Below are positions 51,608 to 60,278 of a stretch of 64,000 nucleotides of DNA, piece by piece; positions within the stretch are counted from its first letter, which is position 1, and every line of letters starts with the position of its first letter. The notes beneath the pieces were generated by a model. That model worked only from the letters and a program-made list of their open reading frames with translations, made no database searches and was not told the origin of the DNA. The position numbers and the translations under genes are program-made. The stretch comes from Propionibacteriaceae bacterium P6A17 (GTDB lineage Bacteria > Actinomycetota > Actinomycetes > Propionibacteriales > Propionibacteriaceae), in the NCBI GenBank assembly GCA_000619965.1, contig JHVD01000009.1, positions 42,907-106,906 on the forward strand, given 5' to 3'.

Positions 51608-52440
51608 ACGACCGGGATCGGCGCGCCGGCGGGCTGGCCAGCCGTCACCAGCGAGCGCGCCCTGTTGGCGCCTCCGGTGCGCGGCATGTAGAAGTACGCG
51701 ATCGGGCAACCGGCGCACTCGCCGATCTCCATCTCGACGTCGAACACCTCGCGCAGCAGGTCCTCGCGCACGATCTGGTGCGGCGTCCCCACCTCCACCA
51801 CGCGGCCGTGCTTCATCGCGACGATCTGATCGGCCCAGCACGAGGCGTAGTTGATGTCGTGCACGACGATCACCACCGTCTTGCCGAGCTCGTCGGCGGC
51901 GCGGCGCAGCGTCTGCAACATCCCCTGCGAATGTGCGACGTCGAGGTTGTTGAGCGGCTCGTCCAGCAGCAGGTACTGCGTGTCCTGCGCGAGCACCATC
52001 GCGACGAACGCCCGCTGGCGCTGGCCGCCGGACATCTCGTCGAGGAAGCGATCCCGCAGGTCCGTGAGATCCATCCACTCGATCGCCTCGTCCACCTTGC
52101 GCTGGTCGTCGGCGGTCATCCGCCCCCCGGAGTGGGGGTAGCGGCCGAAACTCACGAGGTCGTGCACCGTCAGGCGAGCGGCGAGGTCGTTCGATTGGCG
52201 CAGGATCGCGAGCTTGCGGGCCAGCTCCTTCGAGTCGGTCTTCTCGACGTCGAGGCCGCCGACGGAGATCGTGCCGGCGTCGGCGCCCAACAGGCGAGCC
52301 ACCATCGACAGCAGCGTCGACTTCCCGGCGCCATTGGCGCCCACGATCGCCGTGATGCCGCCGGGCGGCAAATCCAGCGATACCCCGTCGACCACCACGG
52401 ACTTGCCGTACGTCTTCGTGACTCCGGATACCTTGATCAC
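51592..52440 (-). CDS. Siderophore ABC importer, ATP-binding protein
   Basis: A 282-residue ABC ATPase of the iron-siderophore type: Walker A GANGAGKST, signature MSGGQRQRAFVA, Walker B QYLLLDEPLNNLDV, switch VVHDIN. It drives import through the two permeases encoded before it. The start GTG at 52440 overlaps the permease stop by GTGA. The C-terminal extension (about 30 residues past the fold) includes ECAGCP, which might sense redox or iron but is untested. Confidence 0.9.
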   Translation of the reverse strand: MIKVSGVTKTYGKSVVVDGVSLDLPPGGITAIVGANGAGKSTLLSMVARLLGADAGTISVGGLDVEKTDSKELARKLAILRQSNDLAARLTVHDLVSFGRYPHSGGRMTADDQRKVDEAIEWMDLTDLRDRFLDEMSGGQRQRAFVAMVLAQDTQYLLLDEPLNNLDVAHSQGMLQTLRRAADELGKTVVIVVHDINYASCWADQIVAMKHGRVVEVGTPHQIVREDLLREVFDVEMEIGECAGCPIAYFYMPRTGGANRARSLVTAGQPAGAPIPVVQPAQ

Positions 52441-53411
52441 TTGCTGCTCCTCACTACGAGCACGATGAACACGATGCCACCGACGAATTCGATGATGACG
52501 CTGAGCACGGTGCCCATCCCGAAGCCGTGCTCCAGGATGGCCTGCCCCGCGACGAGGACCGCCGCGCCGAGCGCCCCCGCCATGGGCAACAGGTGGCGGT
52601 GCTTGCCGGACCCCGTCACCAGCCCGGCGATTGCGGCGATGATGAGTCCCAAGAACGTGATGGGGCCGACGAGCGCCGTCGAGACCGCGACGAGCAACAC
52701 CGCCGCCAGCATCACCTGGCGCACGAACCGGCGGTGGTCGACCCCCAGCGAGACGGCCTGGTCTCGGCCGAGCAGCACCACGTCGAGTGTGGCGGAGCGG
52801 CGCAGCAGCCAGACGGACACGATGACGATGATCGCCAGCGCAGTCCACATCAACGACGGATCCACCAGCGTGAACGACGCGAACAGTCGGCCCTGCAACA
52901 CCAGATAGGACGTCGGATCCATGACTCGCTGCAGCAGGGTGGAGCTCGAGCGCAGCACCGTGCCCAGGACGAGACCGGCCAGCACGACGACGTGCACCGA
53001 TCGCTGCCGCTTCCCGAACAGCAGCCCGACGAGGGCGAGCGTCGCGGCCATGATGATTGCGGTGTTGAGTGCGAACATCGGCACGGCGCCCACCTGCGTC
53101 ACGAACGTCGTGCCGAGGACGAGCAACAGCAGCGTCTGCACGAACGCGTACAGGGCGTCGAGGCCCATGATCGACGGGGTCAGCAGCTTGTTGTGGGTGA
53201 CGGTCTGGAACGCGACGGTGGCCACGCCCGTCGCCCAGCCCACCATCACCATGCTCAGCACCTTCGGCAACCGCAGCCCCATGACGAACTGCAGGTTGGT
53301 CGCCACGTCCACAGTCAGGTACGCGAGCGTCGCGAGCGCGAGGAGGGCGACGACGAGCGCGATGCGACGCGGGGGCGAGAACTGTCGTCGGAGGTCAACG
53401 GCGGCGGTCAC
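52437..53411 (-). CDS. Siderophore ABC importer, permease 2
   Basis: A 324-residue FecCD-type permease with about nine to ten helices (RLPKVLSMVMVGWATGVATVAFQTVTHNKLLTPSIMGLDALY is the conserved N-terminal region, ALVGPITFLGLIIAAIAG the coupling region). The start GTG at 53411 overlaps the stop of permease 1. Nearest to the YclO/FatC type that serves catecholate siderophores, by eye. Confidence 0.88.
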   Translation of the reverse strand: MTAAVDLRRQFSPPRRIALVVALLALATLAYLTVDVATNLQFVMGLRLPKVLSMVMVGWATGVATVAFQTVTHNKLLTPSIMGLDALYAFVQTLLLLVLGTTFVTQVGAVPMFALNTAIIMAATLALVGLLFGKRQRSVHVVVLAGLVLGTVLRSSSTLLQRVMDPTSYLVLQGRLFASFTLVDPSLMWTALAIIVIVSVWLLRRSATLDVVLLGRDQAVSLGVDHRRFVRQVMLAAVLLVAVSTALVGPITFLGLIIAAIAGLVTGSGKHRHLLPMAGALGAAVLVAGQAILEHGFGMGTVLSVIIEFVGGIVFIVLVVRSSK

Positions 53412-54415
53412 TGCTTGCCCATCCTTCCGCTGAGGAGGAGCACGAGGAACGCGACGCCGCCCAGCACGCCCGAGATGGTGCCGACGGGCACCTCGTAGGG
53501 CGGGTTGATGACGCGGGCGAGCAGGTCGCACACGAGCACGAACAGGCTGCCGAAGAGCGCGCAGGAGGCGATGTTGCGGCGGAGGTTGTCGCCGAGCCAC
53601 ATGCTGACGAGATTGGGGACGATGAGTCCGATGAACGGGATCGAGCCGACGACCACCAGCGTCACTGCGCTGGCGATCGCGACGAGCGTCAAGCCGAGGT
53701 TGACCGTCGTGCGGTAGTCGAGGCCGAGGCCCGTCGCAAGGTCCTTGCCGAGGGAGGCGACGGTGAACCGGTCGGCGAAGAGCCACACGAGCAGGCCGAC
53801 GCCGGCGAGCAGCCAGAGCAGCTCGTAGCGCCCGCGCAGCACCCCCGCGAAGTCGCCGGACATCCAGGTGCCGAGCGCTTGGAGGAGGTCGTTGCGGTAG
53901 GCGACGAAGGTGGTGCCGGCCGAGACCACGCCGCCCAGCATGATGCCCACCAGGGGCACGGCGACCACCGGCGCCGTCGGCGGCAGCGAGCGCACCAGCG
54001 ACGTGAACACCCAGGTGCCGACGAGCGCCGCAGCCATCGCGACGAGCATCTTCACCACCACGGGGGCGCCGGGGAAGAAGATCAGCAGGAACAGCATGCC
54101 TGCGGCCGCAGACTCGGGGGTGCCGACGGTGCCCGGCTCGACGAAACGGTTGCGCACCAGCATCTGCATGAGGAGGCCCCCGAGTGCGAGGGCCGCGCCG
54201 GCGAGGACGACTGCGATGGTGCGCGGGATCCGTGCCGCGAACAGGACCAGCCGCTGCTGCTCGTCGAGGCCTGAGAGCAGATCGGTGGGGGAGATGTCCT
54301 CGGCGCCGACGAAAAGACTGACGAACGCGAGGACCACCAGCACGGCGAGACCGCCGACCCGGCTCAGACGCTGGGCGGCGGTACTCGTCGTGGGGGTGTC
54401 CAGGGTGGTGGTCAT
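53408..54415 (-). CDS. Siderophore ABC importer, permease 1
   Basis: A 335-residue FecCD-type permease. It shows RIPRTIAVVLAGAALALGGLLMQMLVRNRFVEPGTVGTPESAAAG and, near the end, VGSIPFIGLIVPNLVSMWLGDNLRRN. About ten helices. The ATG at 54415 overlaps the binding-protein stop (54412). Forms the heterodimeric channel with permease 2. Confidence 0.9.
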   Translation of the reverse strand: MTTTLDTPTTSTAAQRLSRVGGLAVLVVLAFVSLFVGAEDISPTDLLSGLDEQQRLVLFAARIPRTIAVVLAGAALALGGLLMQMLVRNRFVEPGTVGTPESAAAGMLFLLIFFPGAPVVVKMLVAMAAALVGTWVFTSLVRSLPPTAPVVAVPLVGIMLGGVVSAGTTFVAYRNDLLQALGTWMSGDFAGVLRGRYELLWLLAGVGLLVWLFADRFTVASLGKDLATGLGLDYRTTVNLGLTLVAIASAVTLVVVGSIPFIGLIVPNLVSMWLGDNLRRNIASCALFGSLFVLVCDLLARVINPPYEVPVGTISGVLGGVAFLVLLLSGRMGKQ

Positions 54416-55386
54416 GCAGCCTGGAGCAGGTCGTCGAGCATGCGGCTCGTCGCGTCGATGCCGTGGGAGATGAGGTACCAGGTGGGGCCGTCGAGGTAGA
54501 CGACCTTGCCGTTCTTCCAGGCGTTGGTGTTGCGCACGAGCTCGTTGTCGAGGAGCTGCTGGGCGGACTGGGAGCCCTCCTGGCCGATGGCGGCGTCGCG
54601 GTCGATGACGAATGCCACGTCGGGGTTGGCCTTCTGGATGGCCTCGAAGGACAGGGGGTCGCCGTGCGCGTTGGACTCGCCGCTCGGTGCCTCGACTGCG
54701 GAGGTCAGGCCGAGGGAGTCGAAGCCGAGGTCGAAGCGGCCGTTGGGGTGCACCGCCGTGACCTTGCCGCCGGTGGCCATGAGGGTGAGCGCACGGGTGC
54801 CGGCGGGGAACTTCGTCTTCGCGTCGGCGATCTTGGCCTCGAGCTCGTCGAGCTTGGCCTTGGCCTCCGACTCCTTGCCGATCGCCTTGGCGGTCAGCAG
54901 TGCGGAGCGCTCCATCTCGTCGAGGTAGTCGGCGTTGGCGTCGATCGAGTTGTCGATGGTGGGGAAGAGCTTCGAGAGCTCGGGCACGAGGGAGCTGCTG
55001 CGGCCGCCGGCGATGATGAGGTCGGGGCCGAGCTGGGCGATCTTCTCGAGGTCGGGTTCCTTGAGGGATCCGACGTCGGTGACCTTGTCGGTCTCGAAGG
55101 CGGAGAGCTGCGTGGGCAGAGCGGTGCCCTTCGGGACTCCGACGACGACGTCGCCCATGCCGAGGGCCTGGATGGTGTCGAGTGCGGCGAAGTCGAGGAC
55201 GACGACCTTCGTCGCGGGGGCGTCGAGCTCGGTGGTGCCGGCCACGTGCTCGAGGACGATCTTCTCGCCGGTGGAGGCGCCGGGGGTGGCGCTGGTGCCG
55301 TTGGTGGCGGCGTCGGTGGTCTGCCCACAGGCGGTGAGGGCCATGAGACCGGCGGCGCAGAGGGCCGCCAGGCGCTGTAGCTTCAT
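54412..55386 (-). CDS. Siderophore-binding lipoprotein
   Basis: A 324-residue periplasmic-binding-type lipoprotein. Signal MKLQRLAALCAAGLMALTAC with the lipobox Cys20, then a Thr/Ser-rich linker and the two-lobe FepB/CeuE fold (KVVVLDFAALDTIQALGMGDVVVGVPKG, then PDLIIAGGRSS). It captures ferric siderophore outside the membrane and hands it to the permeases. First gene of a four-gene coupled operon (54415, 53411 and 52440 all overlap). The DtxR/IdeR-type box lies 40 bp upstream, so iron should repress the whole operon. Confidence 0.92.
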   Translation of the reverse strand: MKLQRLAALCAAGLMALTACGQTTDAATNGTSATPGASTGEKIVLEHVAGTTELDAPATKVVVLDFAALDTIQALGMGDVVVGVPKGTALPTQLSAFETDKVTDVGSLKEPDLEKIAQLGPDLIIAGGRSSSLVPELSKLFPTIDNSIDANADYLDEMERSALLTAKAIGKESEAKAKLDELEAKIADAKTKFPAGTRALTLMATGGKVTAVHPNGRFDLGFDSLGLTSAVEAPSGESNAHGDPLSFEAIQKANPDVAFVIDRDAAIGQEGSQSAQQLLDNELVRNTNAWKNGKVVYLDGPTWYLISHGIDATSRMLDDLLQAA

Positions 55387-55425
55387 CTCAGTCTTTCGTG
55401 TCGATCGGTCGAGGGTCGTCGCGAC

Positions 55426-55444
55426 TTAGGTGAGCCTAACCTAC
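55426..55444 (-). promoter_or_regulatory. DtxR/IdeR-type iron box
   Basis: TTAGGTGAGCCTAACCTAC matches the consensus TTAGGTTAGSCTAACCTAA at 17 of 19 positions and lies 40 bp upstream of the siderophore-binding-protein gene. Iron-loaded DtxR/IdeR should repress the importer. Confidence 0.85.
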
Positions 55445-55520
55445 GTATTTTGGTGACGCAAGCCTGAGGTAAACATTTTTGCAAACTGGACGTTGTCCAA
55501 ATTGGAAGGGTTGTGGCGAC

Positions 55521-56054
55521 ATGGCGGTGACAGTGCGGTTCGCACGGCAGGACGAGGCGGAGGCCGTCGCAGCACTCGCGACCGACACGTTCCCGCTGGC
55601 CTGCCCGCCCACGCTCGGTCCCGACGATATCCGCGACTATATCGCCACCCACCTGACCGGTGCGCACTTCGCCGAGCACCTGGCCAGCGACCAGCGCGAG
55701 GTGCTCGTCGCGGAGGAGGACGGCGAGTTGCTCGGATATGTGCTCCTCTTCTTCGGTCCCGACGGCGAACCCTCGGCCGAACTTGGGGTCACGCTCGCGC
55801 CGGCCGGGCTCCTGTCGAAGCTCTACGTGCGACCCGGGCACCACGGCGCCGGCGTCTCGCGGCTGCTCATGGATGCGGCGATCGAGCGCGGCCGAGTGCG
55901 CGGGTGCGACGGCCTGTGGCTCAACGTCAACTACGCCAACCTGCGAGCGCAGCGGTTCTATGAGAAGTCCGGCTGGGTGCGCGTCGGCTACGTCGACTTC
56001 GTCGTCGGTGGGGCCGTACACCGCGACCCGGTGTACCAGTTGTCGATCTCCTGA
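55521..56054 (+). CDS. GNAT-family N-acetyltransferase
   Basis: A 177-residue single GNAT domain: VRFARQDEAEAVAALATDTF at the start, LSKLYVRPGHHGAGVSRLLMDAAIERG as the acetyl-CoA loop and NVNYANLRAQRFYEKSGWVRVG as motif B. Acceptor unknown. It resembles the small acetyltransferases that modify amino groups of metabolites or ribosomal proteins. Divergent from the siderophore operon; the iron box lies between, so iron could also affect it. Confidence 0.85.
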   Translation: MAVTVRFARQDEAEAVAALATDTFPLACPPTLGPDDIRDYIATHLTGAHFAEHLASDQREVLVAEEDGELLGYVLLFFGPDGEPSAELGVTLAPAGLLSKLYVRPGHHGAGVSRLLMDAAIERGRVRGCDGLWLNVNYANLRAQRFYEKSGWVRVGYVDFVVGGAVHRDPVYQLSIS

Positions 56055-56066
56055 CGACTGGCCCTA

Positions 56067-56228
56067 TTCGTTGACGAGGCTGGTTTCCGGGGCTGCGTGT
56101 TCGTTGAGGAGGCTGGTTTCCGGCGCTCCTGTGCGTTGAGGAGGCTGGTTTCCGGCGCTGCGTGTGCGTTGAGGAGGCTGGTTTCCGGCGCTCCTGTTCG
56201 TTGAGGAGGCCGCGTAGCGGCCGTCTCG
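56067..56228. repeat. Five-copy 32/33-bp tandem repeat
   Basis: Five copies of a unit beginning TTCGTTGAGGAGGCTGG start at 56067, 56100, 56132, 56165 and 56197. Spacing alternates 33, 32, 33, 32 because the unit ends alternate between GGCTGCGTG and CGCTCCTG, so the real period is 65 bp. The first copy has one change (GACGAGG) and the last runs into a GC-rich hairpin. It lies between the GNAT gene and ychF. Confidence 0.85.
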
Positions 56229-56300
56229 AAACGCGTCGAGGGGTTCGTTGTGGGGTGGGGGTTTCGACTCGGCCGCTTCGCGGCCGGCTCAGCCATCGGG
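56209..56300. repeat. GC-rich interspersed palindromic repeat
   Basis: GGCCGCGTAGCGGCC (56209-56223) is a hairpin followed by GTCTCGAAACG; further on GTTTCGACTCGGCCG and CTTCGCGGCCGGCTCAGCC form another. Sequences of this style, pairing cgtctcgaaac with gtttcgac around a GGCCGC hairpin, are common interspersed repeats in actinobacteria. The rest of the 354-base gap before ychF has no gene. Confidence 0.5.
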
Positions 56301-56408
56301 GGCGGAACGAGCGCGGGACGGCGCCCAAGCCGGAGCGCTGGCGCTGGGTGAGCCGGAACTGCTCGTCGCATTGGGCGCCCATCAGCGCGGGCACTAGACT
56401 TGCGCCTC

Positions 56409-57482
56409 GTGGCACTCACCATCGGAATCGTCGGTCTCCCGAACGCAGGCAAGTCGACCCTGTTCAACGCGCTCACGCGCAACGACGTGCTCGCCGCGAA
56501 CTACCCGTTCGCGACGATCGAGCCGAACGTCGGCGTCGTCGGTGTGCCCGACCCGCGGCTCAAGCGCCTCGCCGAGATCTACCACTCCGAGCGAATCCTG
56601 CCCGCGACGGTGAGCTTCGTCGACATCGCCGGCATCGTCAAGGGTGCCAGCGAGGGCGAGGGCATGGGCAACGCGTTCCTCGCCAACATCCGTGAGGCCG
56701 ACGCGATCTGCCAGGTCACGCGCGTGTTCGAGGACGACGACATCCTGCACGTCGACGGCAAGGTCGACCCCGCCAACGACATCGACACCATCTCGACCGA
56801 GCTGATCCTCGCCGACCTCCAGACTGTCGAGAAGGCGCTGCCGCGCGTCGAGAAGGAGTCGCGGATCAAGAAGGAAGTCCGCCCGAAGTACGAGGCCTTC
56901 GTCGCCGCGAAGGAGGCCCTCGAAGCCGGCATTCCGGTGCGCAAGGCCGACGTCGACCTCGACCTCATCTACGAGCTCCACCTGCTCACCGCCAAGCCGT
57001 ACATCTACGTCTTCAACTGCGATCAGGACGAACTCGGCAACGAGGAACTCAAGGACAAGATGCGCGCGATCGTCGCGCCGGCCGAGGCGATCTTCCTCGA
57101 CGCGAAGTTCGAGTCGGAGCTCGTCGAGATGGACGAGGAAGACGCGCGCGCGTTCCTCGAGGAGATGGGTGTCGAGGAGCCCGGCCTCGACGTGTTGGCG
57201 CGCGTTGGCTACGACACCCTCGGCCTCCAGTCCTACCTGACCGCCGGCCCGAAGGAGGCGCGCGGCTGGACCATCAAGAAGGGCTGGACCGCCCCGGAGG
57301 CCGCAGGCGTCATCCACACCGACTTCCAGAAGGGCTTCATCAAAGCCGAGGTCATGAGCTTCAACGACCTCGACGAGCTCGGCTCCGAGGCCGCCGTCAA
57401 GGCGGCCGGCAAGATGCGCCTCGAAGGCAAGGACTACGTCATGGCCGACGGTGACGTGGTGGAATTTCGTTTCGCCGTATAA
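56409..57482 (+). CDS. ychF: YchF/EngD, Obg-family ATPase
   Basis: A 357-residue YchF. The G-domain (G1 [10 protein letters not shown]2 region [13 protein letters not shown]3 [16 protein letters not shown]4 FNCDQDE in place of NKxD, which marks ATP preference) is followed by a coiled coil and a C-terminal TGS domain ending VEFRFAV. It associates with ribosomes and takes part in stress and translation control. Start GTG 56409 with TAGACT eight bases upstream. The last codons (57459-57482) have unusually AT-rich third positions (GAA TTT CGT ... GTA TAA) and recur downstream, as if the end was brought in by an element. Confidence 0.94.
   Translation: MALTIGIVGLPNAGKSTLFNALTRNDVLAANYPFATIEPNVGVVGVPDPRLKRLAEIYHSERILPATVSFVDIAGIVKGASEGEGMGNAFLANIREADAICQVTRVFEDDDILHVDGKVDPANDIDTISTELILADLQTVEKALPRVEKESRIKKEVRPKYEAFVAAKEALEAGIPVRKADVDLDLIYELHLLTAKPYIYVFNCDQDELGNEELKDKMRAIVAPAEAIFLDAKFESELVEMDEEDARAFLEEMGVEEPGLDVLARVGYDTLGLQSYLTAGPKEARGWTIKKGWTAPEAAGVIHTDFQKGFIKAEVMSFNDLDELGSEAAVKAAGKMRLEGKDYVMADGDVVEFRFAV
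57459..57482 (+). repeat. ychF 3'-end repeat R1 (candidate att site)
   Basis: The last eight codons of ychF: GTGGAATTTCGT, then codons reading F-A-V-stop. It is the reference copy of the element found again as R2 (60219), R3 (61532) and R4 (63596). Confidence 0.65.
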
Positions 57483-57521
57483 CCTCTCGCGTCGATTGAG
57501 CGGTCTGACCTGCCGATGCGA

Positions 57522-57559
57522 TGACCAAAATAGGTCAGCAGTCACTGTATAGTTCAGTG
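57522..57559 (+). promoter_or_regulatory. cmtR promoter-operator region
   Basis: TATAGT (57548-57553) ends seven bases before the cmtR ATG, indicating a leaderless message. It is framed by the inverted pairs CACTG/CAGTG (57543-57547, 57555-57559) and TGACC/GGTCA (57522-57526, 57533-57537), either of which may be the repressor site. Confidence 0.55.
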
Positions 57560-57560
57560 C

Positions 57561-57920
57561 ATGCTGACCATTGCTTCACGCCTCGACGTCATGTACCGGC
57601 TCGGCCGAGCCATGGCGGACCCGACGCGATCCCGGATCCTGATGACCCTGCTCGACGGCCCGAGCTATCCGGCGGTGCTGTCGCGCGAGCTGGAGCTGAC
57701 CCGGTCGAACGTGTCGAACCACCTGACCTGTCTGCGCGACTGTGGCATCGTGGCCGCCGAGCCCGAGGGACGGCAGACGCGTTACGAGATCGCCGACCCG
57801 CACCTCGCTGCGGCGCTCACGGCGCTCGTGGATGTGACGCTGGCCGTCGACGAGCACGCGCCATGCGTTGATGACCAGTGCCCGGTGCCGGGCTGCTGCG
57901 GGACGGGGGCAGGCGCATGA
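57561..57920 (+). CDS. cmtR: CmtR-type metal-sensing ArsR-family repressor
   Basis: A 119-residue ArsR/SmtB protein. The winged helix (LMTLLDGPSYPAVLSRELELTRSNVSNHLTCLRDCGIVAAEPEGRQTRYEI) carries the pair Cys-x3-Cys (HLTCLRDCG) and the tail CVDDQCPVPGCCG. This matches the cadmium/lead-sensing CmtR pattern of mycobacteria, where two helix-borne Cys and one tail Cys bind the metal. It should release DNA when cadmium or lead is bound, inducing the ATPase gene it overlaps (ATGA, 57917-57920). Confidence 0.88.
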   Translation: MLTIASRLDVMYRLGRAMADPTRSRILMTLLDGPSYPAVLSRELELTRSNVSNHLTCLRDCGIVAAEPEGRQTRYEIADPHLAAALTALVDVTLAVDEHAPCVDDQCPVPGCCGTGAGA

Positions 57921-59830
57921 GCGCGGCGTGCGGCTGCGACGAGCCCGAGACCACGGTCGGCGAAGCAGTTGAGGAGGTGCAGGAGCGACCCTGGTGGCGG
58001 GACCGCGGGATCATGGTCCCGGTCCTCTCCGGCGTCGCTTTCCTGACCGGTCTCGTCCTGGAGTGGTCCGGGCTCGAGATCCTGGCGCTGGTGCTGTTCT
58101 GGCTCGGTCTGCTGCTGGGAGCGTCGACGTTCACCCCGGGCGCGATCCGCAAACTGTTCAAGGGCAAGCTGGGCATCGGCCTGCTAATGACGATCAGCGC
58201 GGTCGGCGCGGTCATCCTCGGCTACGTCGAGGAGGCCGCGGCGCTGGCGTTCCTGTACTCGATCGCCGAAGCGCTGGAGGACAAGGCCATGGACCGCGCC
58301 CGCGGCGGGCTGCGGGCGCTGCTCAAGCTGGTCCCGGAGACCGCGACCATCCGGCAGGATGGCGCGCCCGTGGAGGTCGCCGCGAAGGATCTGGCCGTTG
58401 GCCAGCTGATGCTCGTGCGTCCGGGTGAGCGGATCGCGACCGACGGCATCGTCCGCACGGGCCGATCGAGCCTGGACACCTCCGCGATCACCGGCGAGTC
58501 GATCCCGGTCGAGGTCGAGCCCGGCGACGCGGTGTCGGCCGGGGCGATCAACACCGCCGGTGCCCTGGAGATCGAGACGACCGCGGCGGGCACGGACAAC
58601 TCGCTGACCACGATCGTGGAGCTGGTCGAGCAGGCGCAGGCCGAGAAGGGCGACCGCGCCCGCCTGGCCGACCGCATCGCCCGCCCGCTCGTGCCCGGTG
58701 TGCTGATCCTCGCCGCTCTCGTCGCGATCATTGGCTCGCTGCTCGGCGACCCGGAGCTGTGGATCACCCGCGCCCTCGTGGTGCTCGTCGCCGCGTCGCC
58801 GTGCGCGCTGGCGATCTCCGTCCCGCTCACCGTCGTCGCCGCGATCGGCTCGGCGAGCCGGTTCGGCGTGATCATCAAGTCCGGTGCCGTGTTCGAGCGC
58901 TTCGGCGTGATCCGCCACGTCGCCGTCGACAAGACCGGCACCCTCACCCGCAACGAGCCAGCCGTCACCGCCGTCCTCACCGCCGACGGCGTGACCGAGG
59001 CGCAGGCCCTGGCCTGGGCGGCATCCCTGGAGCAGCACAGCACCCACCCGCTGGCCGCCGCGATCACCGCCGCCGCACCCGGAGCCCCCGCCGCCCTGGA
59101 CGTCACCGAGCAGGCCGGGCACGGCATCGAAGGCACCCTCGACGGGGCCCGGGTCACCGTCGGCAGCCCTCGCTGGCTGGACTCGGGGGCGCTCAAGGAC
59201 CAGGTCGCGGGCCTGGAGGAGCAGGGCATGACCGTCGTCATTGTGCACCTCGACGGGGTCCCGGTCGCCGCGATCGGGGTCCGCGACGAGCTGCGCCCCG
59301 AGGTCCCAGAGGTCGTGCGCACCCTCGCGGCCCAGGGCGTCGGGATGACCATGCTCACCGGCGACAACGCCCGCACCGCCCGCGCGCTGGCCGCGCAGGC
59401 CGGGATCGGGGACGTGCGCGCCGAGCTGCGTCCCGAGGACAAGGCCGCCGCGATCAGCGAGCTGGGCAGGCACGGCTCGGTCGCGATGATCGGCGACGGC
59501 ATCAACGACGCCCCCGCCCTGGCGGCCGCGGACATCGGCATCGCGATGGGCGCGACCGGCTCCGATGCCGCGATCGAGTCCGCCGACGTCGCCTTCACCG
59601 GCCACGACCTGCGGCTCCTCCCGCGGGCGTTCGACCACGCCCGCCGCGGCAGGCACATCATCAACCAGAACATCATCCTGTCCCTGCTGATCATCACCGC
59701 CCTGCTCCCGCTCGCCCTCTTCGGCGTCCTGGGACTCGCTGCCGTGGTGCTCGTGCACGAGATCGCGGAGGTCATCGTGATCCTCAATGGCTTGCGCGCG
59801 GCCCGGACCCGGAAGGAGCAGATCGTATGA
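57917..59830 (+). CDS. cadA: P1B-type heavy-metal ATPase (cadmium/zinc/lead export)
   Basis: A 637-residue P1B ATPase. Visible are the metal-site motif SPCALAIS in helix six, TGES, DKTGTLT with the phosphorylated Asp, the HP-locus (QHSTHPLA), MLTGDN, MIGDGINDAPAL and the last-helix HEIAEV, typical of the Zn/Cd/Pb group. The N-terminus has no HMA domain but begins CGCDEP, which may collect metal. It would pump toxic divalent metals out. Coupled to cmtR before and the thioredoxin-like gene after. Confidence 0.92.
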   Translation: MSAACGCDEPETTVGEAVEEVQERPWWRDRGIMVPVLSGVAFLTGLVLEWSGLEILALVLFWLGLLLGASTFTPGAIRKLFKGKLGIGLLMTISAVGAVILGYVEEAAALAFLYSIAEALEDKAMDRARGGLRALLKLVPETATIRQDGAPVEVAAKDLAVGQLMLVRPGERIATDGIVRTGRSSLDTSAITGESIPVEVEPGDAVSAGAINTAGALEIETTAAGTDNSLTTIVELVEQAQAEKGDRARLADRIARPLVPGVLILAALVAIIGSLLGDPELWITRALVVLVAASPCALAISVPLTVVAAIGSASRFGVIIKSGAVFERFGVIRHVAVDKTGTLTRNEPAVTAVLTADGVTEAQALAWAASLEQHSTHPLAAAITAAAPGAPAALDVTEQAGHGIEGTLDGARVTVGSPRWLDSGALKDQVAGLEEQGMTVVIVHLDGVPVAAIGVRDELRPEVPEVVRTLAAQGVGMTMLTGDNARTARALAAQAGIGDVRAELRPEDKAAAISELGRHGSVAMIGDGINDAPALAAADIGIAMGATGSDAAIESADVAFTGHDLRLLPRAFDHARRGRHIINQNIILSLLIITALLPLALFGVLGLAAVVLVHEIAEVIVILNGLRAARTRKEQIV

Positions 59831-60135
59831 AGGTCGAACTGCTGCACATCGTCGACTGCCCGAACACGGCCATCGCCGAAGCAAACGCGCGCGCCGCGCT
59901 GGATGCCGCCGAGCTCGCGGAAGTGCCCATCGAGCTGGTAACGATCCACACCGAGACCGAAGCGGTGAACACCCGATTCGGAGGCTCGCCCACGATCCTC
60001 GTCGACGGCGTCGACCTGTTTCCGACGCAACCGGTTCGCTCGCTCGCGTGCCGGGTCTACGCGACTGAGCGCGGGTACGCCGGTGCACCGACTCCGTCTC
60101 AGATCGAGGAGGCGTTGCACGAGACCTATCGTTGA
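59827..60135 (+). CDS. Thioredoxin-fold protein of the metal-resistance operon
   Basis: A 102-residue protein: MKVELLHIVDCPNTAIAEANARAALD with one Cys in the CxxC position (DCPN), then GGSPTILVDGVDLFP with the cis-proline of a thioredoxin fold. Homologues travel with mercury and cadmium resistance genes in actinobacteria. Only one active-site Cys is present, so it may act as a metal chaperone or monothiol reductase; a further Cys is in LACRVY. It overlaps the ATPase stop (ATGA). Confidence 0.75.
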   Translation: MKVELLHIVDCPNTAIAEANARAALDAAELAEVPIELVTIHTETEAVNTRFGGSPTILVDGVDLFPTQPVRSLACRVYATERGYAGAPTPSQIEEALHETYR

Positions 60136-60278
60136 CGTCGAACGCAAGCTGTCGGTCCCGGACGCGGGGCCGAGCGCTTCACTGCACACCTCAAGAGGGT
60201 GGTATGTACCGGAAATCGGTGGAGTTCCGCTTCAATGTGTGAGGCGATTGGCTGCCTATCGCGTTGACCAGCGGGGGG
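60136..60278. other. Intercassette junction containing R2
   Basis: The 143 bases between the thioredoxin-like gene and the convergent membrane-protein gene hold R2 at 60219-60242 and no gene. No terminator stem was evident. Confidence 0.5.
60219..60242 (+). repeat. ychF-end repeat R2 (candidate att site)
   Basis: GTGGAGTTCCGCTTC and onward encodes VEFRFNV-stop, the usual YchF C-terminus, with no ychF body in front. Upstream bases CCGGAAATCG are shared with R3 (CCGGAACTCG). Confidence 0.65.

Noticed and set aside
56067..56228. CRISPR array
   Set aside because: Units are directly adjacent at 32/33 bp with no variable spacers and no cas genes nearby; it is a tandem repeat.
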